The notes below the pieces were generated by a model. It saw only the letters and a program-made list of their open reading frames with translations. It made no database searches and was not told the DNA's origin. The position numbers and the translations under genes are program-made. A stretch of 42,176 nucleotides of DNA from CAZQAA01 sp964591255. GTDB lineage: Bacteria > Desulfobacterota > DSM-4660 > Desulfatiglandales > Desulfatiglandaceae. The DNA lies in assembly GCA_964591255.1 (NCBI GenBank), contig CAZQAA010000190.1:1-42176 (forward strand). The letters are read 5' to 3'. Positions 1-8,034 of this stretch are shown here, piece by piece (the first letter of the stretch is position 1; every line of letters begins with the position of its first letter).

Positions 1-614
1 GTAAGAGGAGTATGAACCGTTATAAAATCACTTTCTTTGAATATTTCGTCAAGTGATACCAGTTCAATACCCAGAGATTTGACCCTATCACCTGACACAA
101 AAGGATCATAACCCAGCACTTTCATCTGCAAACCTCTGGCTCTCTCAGCAACCTTATAACCTATATTTCCCAGACCTATAATTCCAAGGACCTTCCCCGT
201 TAATTCAACCCCCATAAACTTTTTCTTCTCCCATTTACCCTGTTTTAAAGATGCAGTGGCTTGAGGTATATTTCTTGACAGGGACATAATCATAGCAATG
301 GTGTGTTCAGCTGTGGTTACAGTATTTCCCTCGGGCGTATTCATTACTACTATGCCCCTCTGGCTTGCAGCAGGTATATCCACGTTATCAAGACCGATTC
401 CCGCACGTCCGATGACTTTCAAGTTATCGGCGGCTGAAATAATATCTTTCGTGACCTTGGTGGCACTGCGGATAACCAGGGCGTCATATGCGCCAATGAT
501 GGCCTTGAGTTCCTCCGGACTGAGGCCGGTGTTTATGTCCACACTAATGCCCTGAGTCCCTCTGAGTATTTCAACACCAACGTTGGAAAGAGGATCACTT
601 ATTAGGACCTTCAT
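1..614 (-). CDS. serA: D-3-phosphoglycerate dehydrogenase, N-terminal part (runs off the window)
   Basis: The reading frame starts at ATG 614, with a good ribosome site (AAGGAGTGAT) just upstream, and stays open to base 1, giving about 204 residues. The start reads MKVLISDPLSNVGVEIL. It is followed by the 2-hydroxyacid dehydrogenase pattern VIGRAGIGLDNVDI, then by the NAD-binding loop GIIGLGNIG. The family catalyses NAD-dependent oxidation of 3-phosphoglycerate, the first step of serine synthesis, in the cytoplasm. Family members are about 525 residues when an ACT domain is present, so the catalytic C-terminal part lies outside the window. It follows the ASKHA gene on the same strand after a 206-base gap. 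Another 2-hydroxyacid dehydrogenase cannot be fully excluded from the fragment. Confidence 0.9.
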   Translation of the reverse strand, partial: MKVLISDPLSNVGVEILRGTQGISVDINTGLSPEELKAIIGAYDALVIRSATKVTKDIISAADNLKVIGRAGIGLDNVDIPAASQRGIVVMNTPEGNTVTTAEHTIAMIMSLSRNIPQATASLKQGKWEKKKFMGVELTGKVLGIIGLGNIGYKVAERARGLQMKVLGYDPFVSGDRVKSLGIELVSLDEIFKESDFITVHTPL

Positions 615-820
615 ATCACATCACTCCTTATACATTAGAAATTTAGAAATATTATCTGCATGTTTGAGTTAACGACTGGTAATATTTTTTATTCCAAGTT
701 TTCCCTGTAGTTTATTCAAGCGCAAGCTACGAGTACAAGAATAATCGACAACTTAATTATTCAGTATATACCCAAGGAAAAAAATATGCAAAAGAAAATG
801 ACATGTGTTTTCCAGCCGTT

Positions 821-2389
821 TCAAGAACACTCCGTTGCTGTTTTTACCGAAGGAAATAACGATCTATCAGTGTGGGGAATAAATTTTGCTGCGCTGAAGA
901 GATTCATGAATTCCTGATTTACGTTGAGTTCCAGATAGGTTATCTGTTCCTGAATCCTGAAGATCTCTTTCTTGGCCATTGCCGATACAAGGGCCAGACT
1001 TGCTCCTTTGAGTGAAGTATTTCCCAGAGAAACATATGTTTCCAACGGGAGATCAGGAATCATTCCTATGGTTATGGCAGACCTGGGATCAATGTATGAG
1101 CCGAATGTGCCGGCCACATAAAATCTGCTGATTTCATTCAGAGAGATATTTACAGTACGGGTAATTGTTGTGAGTATGGTGTACATGGCGGCTTTTGAAC
1201 GTATAAGGGCGTCAATATCTGTCTGGCTTAGGGTAAGAGGGACACCCGTTCCGGAATCTTTTTCATGGACGATAACCAGATGATTAATACCCTCAATGTC
1301 AATAAGCTTTTCACCGCAATTTTTCCGTACATATTTTCCCCTCAGATCAATCATACCCGCCAGAAATAACTGGGCTACCAGATCTATAAGACCTGAGCCA
1401 CATATGCCCACAGGTGGCAGATCCCCAATAGTCCTGATACTGATTTCGCAAGTCTCGGGATTGATTACAACTTTATCAATAACACCAGGGCCCGCCATCA
1501 TTCCCATACTCGCAACTCCACCTTCCAATGCGGGCCCGGCAGCCCCTGCGCAGCTTATCAGCCACTCTTTGTTGCCAAGAACCACCTCTGCATTAGTCCC
1601 TACGTCAACCAGCAGGGAAATATCACTGCTATTGGTCATGCCCGATGCAAGTATCCCGGCAATCAGATCCCCACCAAAATAGCTTCCAATATTGGGAAAG
1701 ATCAAGACCGGTGCACCGGGATTTGATGCCAGGCCCAGATCAGATGCCCGTATGATATCGGGACGATTTATCACAGGGATATACGGTTCACGGCATATCC
1801 AGTATGGGGTAAGGCCCAAAAAAAGATGGGTCATTGTGGTATTTCCAGCAATAGATATACCCACTATAGACCGGAGGTCTATTCCATTCCTTTTTGCAAG
1901 GTTGTCGATCTCTTTATTAAGCCCTGAAATAAGCATTTTCTGCAATTTTTCCAGGCCTTCCTCCTGTGAGGCGAAATGGATCCTGGTAAGTATGTCTGTT
2001 CCTATTTCTATCTGGGGATTGTGAAAGTTGATCTCATCTATGGCTTTGCCGTCATAGAGATCTATAAGCCGGACAACCACTGTGGAGCTTCCCAGATCCA
2101 CAGCAAGTCCACAGATCCCTTTTTTGTCTTTTTCAGGAAGAATGTCTATTATTGTCCATCCTTTTGGTTCCTCAAACAGGATTACACAGACACGGTAATT
2201 GTCCCTTCTCAATATATGAGGTAGATCTGCTATGAGTGAAAAATCGATGCTGACCTGATCGGTTCCCATAATCTTTTTGATAGATCTGAGCAGTCGATCC
2301 ACATCGGCCGTGTTGTCCTTCAGACTCGGCAGGGTAATTTCAGGTGTTATTGTTCTTATCCAGGGTATATATCCTTCTGTTTTTTCCAT
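821..2389 (-). CDS. ASKHA-domain (DUF4445/RACo C-terminal-like) corrinoid activator-type protein
   Basis: This 522-residue protein resembles the middle and C-terminal parts of RACo, the ATP-dependent reductive activator of corrinoid proteins. Visible signatures are GLAVDLGSSTVVV (ASKHA phosphate-1 loop, near residue 93), SIAGNTTMTHLFLG, LLVDVGTNAEVVLG, CAGAAGPALEGG and GICGSGLIDLVAQLF. Full-length RACo proteins are about 630 residues and begin with a plant-type [2Fe-2S] domain. Here the first ~90 residues have no CxxxxCxxC cluster, so that domain is missing. An in-frame TAA lies five codons before the ATG, so no upstream ATG can restore it. A GGAGG lies about 16 bases before the ATG, which is a rather long spacing. 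The family role is ATP-driven re-reduction of Co(II) corrinoid in methyl transfer. The function of this ferredoxin-less form is inferred, not known. Confidence 0.8.
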   Translation of the reverse strand: MEKTEGYIPWIRTITPEITLPSLKDNTADVDRLLRSIKKIMGTDQVSIDFSLIADLPHILRRDNYRVCVILFEEPKGWTIIDILPEKDKKGICGLAVDLGSSTVVVRLIDLYDGKAIDEINFHNPQIEIGTDILTRIHFASQEEGLEKLQKMLISGLNKEIDNLAKRNGIDLRSIVGISIAGNTTMTHLFLGLTPYWICREPYIPVINRPDIIRASDLGLASNPGAPVLIFPNIGSYFGGDLIAGILASGMTNSSDISLLVDVGTNAEVVLGNKEWLISCAGAAGPALEGGVASMGMMAGPGVIDKVVINPETCEISIRTIGDLPPVGICGSGLIDLVAQLFLAGMIDLRGKYVRKNCGEKLIDIEGINHLVIVHEKDSGTGVPLTLSQTDIDALIRSKAAMYTILTTITRTVNISLNEISRFYVAGTFGSYIDPRSAITIGMIPDLPLETYVSLGNTSLKGASLALVSAMAKKEIFRIQEQITYLELNVNQEFMNLFSAAKFIPHTDRSLFPSVKTATECS

Positions 2390-2728
2390 TTTAGCAACCA
2401 GTTATCCTCCAATTATTGATACATAAAAATGTTTTCCTTATATCGGTTTTCCTCAAAATGCAAGATTTTACATTACCTTTTTTAATCTTAGAAATATTAT
2501 AAGATACAGAATCGTAAAAAACCAAAAGCCATGACAAAGAAAACTTGTCAAAGGGCAGGTTAATACTGTATCTACTAACTGTTGTGTGAATTATTTGTAT
2601 ACGTTACCTATAATTGAACAATAGGCAGTCTCCGGACTCTGGAATAAGAATATTTTGTCCATTATCTGTTCGTTTTTTAATGATGTTTTTGAACGTAACA
2701 GAATCATGTTACGGGAAGAGATGCTCAA
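2390..2728. other. Divergent intergenic region, ASKHA gene / lipoprotein-ABC operon
   Basis: These 339 bases hold no convincing gene. On the plus strand there is a consensus-like -10 box TATAAT at 2609-2614, about 115 bases before the lipoprotein start, but no strong -35 at the right distance. On the minus strand a TATAAT lies at 2496-2501, facing the ASKHA gene. Both are weak, composition-driven calls in AT-rich DNA. A short ORF at 2614-2892 overlaps the real lipoprotein gene in another frame and is not believed. Confidence 0.35.
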
Positions 2729-3487
2729 ATGACCAAGACGCAGACAGAAAAAGGAATGAGAGCGGCAGTGTCCCTGTTTTTGATTCTTATTTTGGCCGCC
2801 CTGTTCGGTTGCGAAAGGACTCAGGCACAGATGGAGGCCGGCAAAAAGAGATTGGAGACGACCATGACGGAAAACATGTCATGGGATTTTGATGACATTA
2901 GTGTTGGGGAACTCCCGGTTGGATGGAAAGTGGACGCCACCAACCGGAAAGGTCCCTTGGCAACATGGCGGATTATCAACGATCCAACCTCTGTTTCTGG
3001 CGGCCGTGTGCTGGCCATGGTCAGCCCCAACCACACCTCCGGCAGTACCTTTAATATCTGCTGGACAGACTCTGTCTTTTTTCTCGACGGTGAAATAGAG
3101 GTGCGCTTCAAGGCAGTCAGGGGAGAGGAAGATCAGGGGGGAGGTATAATATGGCGGGTGCAGGACAGGGACAACTATTATATAGCCCGTTTCAATCCCC
3201 TGGAGGACAATTTCCGCATCTACTATGTCCGAAATGGCAGGCGTAGGACTCTGGCCAGCGTTCGGATTTCGCTTCCTGCAGGGACATGGCATACACTCAA
3301 GGTCGTTCAGCATGGCAACCGATTTGAGGGGTGTCTCAACGGGAAGAGGGTCCTTAATGGTACTGATACTGTTTTTACACGGCCCGGGGGGATAGGCCTG
3401 TGGACAAAGGCCGATGCTGTCACGTACTTTGACGATCTTGCGGTAAGACCATTGAAAAAAGAGATAAACAATAATGAGGTGCCGTGA
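2729..3487 (+). CDS. Lipoprotein with a DUF1080-like (concanavalin-fold) domain
   Basis: The 252-residue product has a charged N-terminus, a hydrophobic stretch at about residues 12-26 and a lipobox ending at Cys28 (LAALFGC), so it is predicted to be a lipid-anchored envelope protein. The remainder looks like the 3-keto-disaccharide hydrolase / DUF1080 concanavalin-like fold: WDFDDISVGELPVGW, then GEIEVRFKAVRG, IIWRVQDRDNYYIARF, GTWHTLKVVQ and GIGLWTKADAVTYFDDL. It is the first gene of a four-gene set. Its stop TGA (3485-3487) overlaps the start of the solute-binding protein, so the two are translationally coupled. I infer that it helps capture or process the transporter substrate. The substrate is not visible from sequence. 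The fold is also used in non-catalytic binding modules. Confidence 0.7.
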   Translation: MTKTQTEKGMRAAVSLFLILILAALFGCERTQAQMEAGKKRLETTMTENMSWDFDDISVGELPVGWKVDATNRKGPLATWRIINDPTSVSGGRVLAMVSPNHTSGSTFNICWTDSVFFLDGEIEVRFKAVRGEEDQGGGIIWRVQDRDNYYIARFNPLEDNFRIYYVRNGRRRTLASVRISLPAGTWHTLKVVQHGNRFEGCLNGKRVLNGTDTVFTRPGGIGLWTKADAVTYFDDLAVRPLKKEINNNEVP

Positions 3488-4512
3488 TGAAAAAGAATAT
3501 TTATCTCCTGGCAACAATCGGCGTAATAATTACGGGCCTTTTTGTCTGGCGCCTCGCGACAGGGCCGGATAATGCCCGATTAGTCGTTGTCTATGTGTCA
3601 GAAGACCAGGTCTTTTCAGAACCCATACTGATGGATTTTGAGAAAGAGACCGGCATAAAGGTCAGGGCGGTTTATGATACCGAGGAGTCCAAAAGCACCG
3701 GGGCCATGAATCGCCTGATTGCCGAGAAAGACAATCCTCAGGCAGATGTATACTGGGCCAATGAACCGATCCGCGCCGAGGTCCTCAAGCAGAAGGGCAT
3801 CTTGGTTCCTTACGTGTCCCCCAATGCAAGGGATATCCCGGCAGAATTTAAGGACCCGGAAGGGTACTGGACCGGCTTTTCCGCCAGGGCCAGGGTCCTT
3901 ATCGTAAAAAGAGACCTGAGGGATAAGCCCCGGAGCATTCTGGCATATACATCTCCCCGCTGGCAGGGAAGATCGGTTATAGCCAATCCCCTTTTCGGGA
4001 CCACCACCGCCGAGATCGCCGCCCTGTTTACGATCTGGGGAGACAGGAAAGCAGAGAAATTCATGATGGCGCTTAAGCAAAACGGCGTGGCAGTCTCCAC
4101 AAGCAATGGCGAAAGTGCGGACTTCGTAGCCGCTGGGCAGTATGATTTCAGCCTGGTCGACAGCGACGATGCCGTCAATCGTATGAGGCAGCAAAAAGAG
4201 GTTGCAATGGTTTACCCGGATCAAGGAGAGAATGCCACAGGATGTTTCATCGTGCCGAATGCGGCCGTGCTTATCAGGGGTGCTCCCCACCAGGAGGCCG
4301 GAAAAATCCTTGTCGATTATCTGCTTTCCAGGGAGACTGAACGGAAATTGGCCTTTGCCGACTGTGCCCAGATTCCCCTGCATCCGGATGTTCAAATGCC
4401 GTCCGAGTTGAAATCCATCAGTAAAATCAAAATAATGTGCGTGGATTATGCCGAAGTTGCGAAGAAGATGATGGAGATACGCCCTTTTTTAAAGAGGTGG
4501 CTGGAGCTTTAA
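3484..4512 (+). CDS. ABC transporter substrate-binding protein, ferric-iron/AfuA-FbpA type
   Basis: This 342-residue protein has an N-terminal hydrophobic segment (about residues 5-24) that serves as a signal or anchor. A periplasmic binding-protein core follows: VVVYVSEDQVFSEPILMDFEKETGIKV, a typical opening of the family 1 iron/thiamine/polyamine-type proteins, then ADVYWANEP and PNAAVLIRGAPH. The start may be GTG 3484, overlapping the lipoprotein stop by 4 bases, or ATG 3487, overlapping it by one base. The latter is equally plausible. A fused two-half permease and an ATPase follow directly, so this is a complete importer. By family the cargo would be Fe(III) or a small metal chelate. I cannot pick out a definite Fe-binding Tyr pair, so the substrate is left open. 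Confidence 0.82.
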   Translation: MMKKNIYLLATIGVIITGLFVWRLATGPDNARLVVVYVSEDQVFSEPILMDFEKETGIKVRAVYDTEESKSTGAMNRLIAEKDNPQADVYWANEPIRAEVLKQKGILVPYVSPNARDIPAEFKDPEGYWTGFSARARVLIVKRDLRDKPRSILAYTSPRWQGRSVIANPLFGTTTAEIAALFTIWGDRKAEKFMMALKQNGVAVSTSNGESADFVAAGQYDFSLVDSDDAVNRMRQQKEVAMVYPDQGENATGCFIVPNAAVLIRGAPHQEAGKILVDYLLSRETERKLAFADCAQIPLHPDVQMPSELKSISKIKIMCVDYAEVAKKMMEIRPFLKRWLEL

Positions 4513-6108
4513 TTGGCAAGGCGCGTATTTCTTACCTTTATGGTCATTCTGTTCCTTGTCATTGGCATGCTGCCGGTCCTTTCCATGCTTATTAAGAGTC
4601 TTGTGGTGGATGGACATCTTAGCCTGGCATCCTATGAGGGATTGCTGACATCCGCCCATCAGTGGACCCTCATGGGCCACAGTATGCTTCTATCTTCCCT
4701 TGTAACTGCACTGACGGTGGCAACAGGGGTTCCCCTGGGGATACTCCTCGGGAAAACGGACCTGCCCTTCAGCAGGTTTTTTACGGTCCTCTTTGTCATC
4801 CCCCTGCTTATTCCACCGTACATAATCGCCGTGTCTTGGTTCGATCTCCTGGGAAGGGGAGGGCTTCTGGCAAACCTGTTCGGGCATTCCATTACCGGGA
4901 CCACTGCCGGTTTGATATTCGGCCTTCCGGGCTGTGTGGCCGTCTTTTTCTCAATTTTTCTGCCCATACCCATGCTCTTTACAATGATTTTTTTGCGGAC
5001 CATAAATCCCCGGCTGGAAGAGGCGGGGAGACTGGTTGCAGACTGGCGCGGGGTATTGAAAGGGATTACCGTTCCCCTGATCATGCCCAGTATCCTGCTC
5101 TCTTCCATGCTGGTCTTCCTTCTCAGCTTTGGGGAATTCAGCGTGCCCAATTTCCTGCGGTATGATGTTTTCCCTGTGGAAAGTTTTATCCAGTTTTCCG
5201 CCTTTTATAACTTCAAGGCCGCAACGGCCGCCACACTTCCGCTTGCCGTTGTCCCGGTGATACTCCTGTTGGTGGAGGCCATCTTTCTGCGCGAGAAGAC
5301 ATATGAGTTGCGCCCTTCTGCTGGCGCTGACAGTTTGCCTCTCATATATCTCGGGACACACCGCAAGTGGTTGTTTATATCAGTTGCCATTTTAGGGTTT
5401 GCCATCGTGATTGTGCCTGTAATCGTCCTTATTATTCAATCCTCCGGTATGGGCGCTTACGCCGAGGCATTGGACAGGGCCGGGAGCAGTCTGGTGCGAA
5501 GCCTTGCCTATGCTGTTGTCGGGGCCACGTTTCTCACGTTTATGGGTTTCTTCACAGGGTACCTGATCCAGACAAAGGCTTTAAGATACTGGCGTTCCGT
5601 GGATTCATTGACGATCTTTCTTTTCGCCCTTCCAGGTACTGTGATCGGCATCGGCCTTATCAGCCTGTGGAACACATCATGGACGAATTTTATCTACAAT
5701 ACGCCAGTAATTATTCTCTTTGGCTATATTGCCAAGTACACGGCCCTGACCAGCCGGATATCAGTCACCCAGATTGCACAGATATCACCTTCCATGGAAG
5801 AGGCCGCTCAGGTTTCGGGCGCGGGCTGGCCCCGGAGGATGGCCTTTATTGTCGGGCCTATGGCCTGTCGCGGCTTGTCAGCTGCATGGCTGGTGGGCTA
5901 TATTTTTTCATTGCGGGATACCGGGATCACCATGCTGGTCTATCCGGCGGGTCACGAGACCCTGCCTGTACGCATCTTTACACTCATGGCCAATGGATCA
6001 ACCCAGCTTATAGCCGCTCTTTGCGTGATTATGATAACCGTCACCCTGTTGCCGGCCGGAGTCTTATGGGTGATATTCAACACAATTACAGGAAAGGCGA
6101 CCAGATGA
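4513..6108 (+). CDS. ABC transporter permease, fused two-half iron(III)-type (AfuB/FbpB)
   Basis: This is a 531-residue, strongly hydrophobic inner-membrane protein built as two homologous halves, as in FbpB/AfuB. Each half carries an EAA-type loop that contacts the ATPase: EAGRLVADWRGVLKGITVPLIMP near residue 175 and EAAQVSGAGWPRRMAFIVGPM near residue 430. The chosen start is TTG 4513, right after the TAA of the binding-protein gene, with GGAG seven or eight bases upstream. The first in-frame ATG would cut into the first membrane segment. The ATPase gene overlaps the end by 4 bases (ATGA). The protein forms the membrane channel for the solute delivered by the upstream binding protein. Confidence 0.85.
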   Translation: MARRVFLTFMVILFLVIGMLPVLSMLIKSLVVDGHLSLASYEGLLTSAHQWTLMGHSMLLSSLVTALTVATGVPLGILLGKTDLPFSRFFTVLFVIPLLIPPYIIAVSWFDLLGRGGLLANLFGHSITGTTAGLIFGLPGCVAVFFSIFLPIPMLFTMIFLRTINPRLEEAGRLVADWRGVLKGITVPLIMPSILLSSMLVFLLSFGEFSVPNFLRYDVFPVESFIQFSAFYNFKAATAATLPLAVVPVILLLVEAIFLREKTYELRPSAGADSLPLIYLGTHRKWLFISVAILGFAIVIVPVIVLIIQSSGMGAYAEALDRAGSSLVRSLAYAVVGATFLTFMGFFTGYLIQTKALRYWRSVDSLTIFLFALPGTVIGIGLISLWNTSWTNFIYNTPVIILFGYIAKYTALTSRISVTQIAQISPSMEEAAQVSGAGWPRRMAFIVGPMACRGLSAAWLVGYIFSLRDTGITMLVYPAGHETLPVRIFTLMANGSTQLIAALCVIMITVTLLPAGVLWVIFNTITGKATR

Positions 6109-6806
6109 AGATCCTCCAGATGAATTCGGTATCCAAACTCTATAACGGAGAAAAGGCATTAGATAATATCTCACTTGAAATAGAAGAGGGGGAACGTGCG
6201 GTAATTTTTGGCCCATCAGGCTGTGGCAAGACCACAATCCTCAGACTGATTGCAGGCTTTATCGCACCTGACAGGGGGAGTATCCTTATTGGAGGCGAAA
6301 TGGTCTCCAAAAATGGCCGCATTATCAGGCCGCCGGAGAAACGCAAGCTTGGCATGGTATTTCAGGATCTTGCCCTCTGGCCCCATCTCAGCGTAAAGGG
6401 CAATTTAGAGTTCGGCCTGAAGGCCAAGGGCATTCCAGCGAATGAAAGGAAACACCGTATCCGTGAGATGCTGGAGCTTGTGGGCATGAGCGATTATAAG
6501 GACAGGAAGCCCGCCGAACTGTCGGGAGGCCAGCAGCAGCGTGTGGCCCTGGCAAGGGCCCTGTTGATTGAACCCGGGATGCTTTTGATGGATGAGCCCC
6601 TTTCCAGCCTGGACCAGGAGTTGAATATCCAGTTGAGGAGTGAGATACTCAGGCTGCAGGAGAAATTTGGATTTACCATGATTTATGTGACCCATGACCG
6701 AAGTGAGGCCTTTGACATGGCAACCCGGATGGTTATTATAAGCAAAGGAAGTATAGAATACGAGGGGTCAGTTGAAGAGACACAGAGATATTTTAAAACG
6801 TTATGA
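6105..6806 (+). CDS. ABC transporter ATP-binding protein (iron(III)/spermidine-type)
   Basis: The true start is ATG 6105, which overlaps the permease stop in an ATGA. The open frame runs further upstream only as a shadow of the permease gene. The 233-residue product has the full ATPase set: Walker A GPSGCGKTT, Q-loop region MVFQDLALWPHLSV, signature LSGGQQQRVALARAL, Walker B MLLMDEPLSSLD and switch His YVTHDRSEAFD. Iron-type ATPases such as FbpC are usually about 350 residues with a C-terminal TOBE domain. This one stops right after the nucleotide-binding domain, so that regulatory or dimerising extension is absent. It powers the importer encoded by the two preceding genes. Confidence 0.88.
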   Translation: MKILQMNSVSKLYNGEKALDNISLEIEEGERAVIFGPSGCGKTTILRLIAGFIAPDRGSILIGGEMVSKNGRIIRPPEKRKLGMVFQDLALWPHLSVKGNLEFGLKAKGIPANERKHRIREMLELVGMSDYKDRKPAELSGGQQQRVALARALLIEPGMLLMDEPLSSLDQELNIQLRSEILRLQEKFGFTMIYVTHDRSEAFDMATRMVIISKGSIEYEGSVEETQRYFKTL

Positions 6807-7051
6807 ATGAGATATCCGCTTTTTGAAGTGGACCCAATGTCCAGACTATTTTTAGTAAATTTTAAGCTACAAAACACCACCATGATTCCTATGTGATTTT
6901 TGTTCATATCTTTAATTCGTTTCTATCTACTCCAAAGGGTACTAGAATTGGAAACTCGCTCGTGCCCAAAATTTAATTATTAATTATGGATAGGCACGAA
7001 TTAGAAATGGAGAATTAATATTTCCTCGAAAAATCCAGACCAGCATGGACT
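6807..7051. other. Convergent intergenic region between ABC operon and radical SAM gene
   Basis: These 245 AT-rich bases lie between convergent genes and hold no gene. On the plus side a short TGGAC/GTCCA stem (6829-6843) is followed by a T-rich stretch. An inverted repeat TCGTGCC...GGCACGA spans about 6960-6999 with a 26-base AT-rich loop. On the minus side a 4-base stem followed by TTTTT lies about 20 bases beyond the radical SAM stop. None is a convincing intrinsic terminator, although this is where both transcripts should end. Confidence 0.3.
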
Positions 7052-8023
7052 TTAATGAAGAGCGCTTTTGGCCTCTTCAAAGAAACGGGGAAGGGACCAG
7101 GGCTCCTGGGCTGCACCCCGGCATGAATACCAACAATGTTCACAGGTTGTGGGCTTGAAAAATCCTCTCCGCCACTTTGTGTAATGCACGGCAACAGGAT
7201 GGTCTGAACACCGTTTTATCATCCCGTCTGGTGTGACCTGTACCCAATTTATGCCTGCAGTACAACCAGGAATTCCTTTTTTTTCAAAAAAATCAGGGAT
7301 TTTATCCAGGTAATATTCGCCGGTGGTAATATTACCAAGGCGTTTTTTCAGGGACTTAATCTCGGAAATAATGTTTCGCAGATCCTTTAGTTCATCCTTG
7401 TTTATCATATGGCTTTCATTGTCGATACGCCAGCTGTTGTAGGTACTTATGGATACCTTGACCCCAATTTTTGATGCGTAAGAGATCAACCGGGGAATTT
7501 CCCGGTAATTTCCTTTCTTGATGACCACATTAAAGCAAAGATTGACGCCCGCATTTGCTAACTGAGGGGCTACCTGAAGGATATGCGCGGTAAGTCCGGG
7601 CATCTTGCGTCCCTGATCATGCCTTTCATCAAGATAATCAAGGGATATGGAGAGTTCGTCAAGTCCGGCCTCCCATAATTCAAGCCCGAGCCTGTAAGTC
7701 AACAGCCATCCATTGGTAATAAGAGAGATGAAGAGGAAACCGAAATTGTGACGTAACGAGGTGATCAGCGTGGGCAGGTCTTTCCTGAGAAGGGGCTCCC
7801 CACCGGTAAGGCCGACGGAAAGGGGGTTCAGCTTGCTGACCACCGGCACATAATCTTCCAGTTCACAAGGAGCTCTTTCCTTCCAGTAGTCGCAAAAATC
7901 GCAACGGGCATTGCATCTCTTGGTAACTTCCAGGTTTATATTAAAAAGGCCGCCCTTAGTCAGGTATTTGACAAACTTGCAACCCCCAGCTACCATTTCA
8001 AACAGTTTCATTTTTCGCGACAT
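7052..8023 (-). CDS. Radical SAM protein with Cys-rich (SPASM-like) C-terminus, hopanoid-operon associated
   Basis: The start ATG 8023 is preferred because GGGAG sits seven bases upstream. ATG 8029 is the alternative but lies against the ribosome site. In the 323-residue product the radical SAM cysteines CNARCDFC are at about residues 37, 41 and 44, followed by GLTGGEPLL, which contacts S-adenosylmethionine. The C-terminal part has further cysteines (GCTAGINW, KRCSDHP and CEHCWYSCRG), as in SPASM/twitch proteins that bind extra iron-sulfur clusters. It is the last gene of the long minus-strand operon, a few bases after the RND transporter. The family carries out radical chemistry on peptides or small molecules. 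The substrate here is unknown; the neighbours suggest a lipid or cyclitol head group. Confidence 0.78.
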   Translation of the reverse strand: MSRKMKLFEMVAGGCKFVKYLTKGGLFNINLEVTKRCNARCDFCDYWKERAPCELEDYVPVVSKLNPLSVGLTGGEPLLRKDLPTLITSLRHNFGFLFISLITNGWLLTYRLGLELWEAGLDELSISLDYLDERHDQGRKMPGLTAHILQVAPQLANAGVNLCFNVVIKKGNYREIPRLISYASKIGVKVSISTYNSWRIDNESHMINKDELKDLRNIISEIKSLKKRLGNITTGEYYLDKIPDFFEKKGIPGCTAGINWVQVTPDGMIKRCSDHPVAVHYTKWRRGFFKPTTCEHCWYSCRGAAQEPWSLPRFFEEAKSALH

Positions 8024-8034
8024 ATTCATTCTCC

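Noticed and set aside
3616..4395. 259-residue minus-strand ORF opposite the solute-binding protein
   Set aside because: Antisense shadow with no family signature. The plus-strand gene has clear domain motifs.
5367..6104. Long upstream extension of the ABC ATPase frame
   Set aside because: It is the permease gene read in another frame. ATG 6105 with the ATGA overlap and the start of the ATPase fold fix the true start.
6960..6999. Inverted repeat TCGTGCC...GGCACGA as a bidirectional terminator
   Set aside because: The loop of 26 bases is too long, the stem is short and no T-tract follows.
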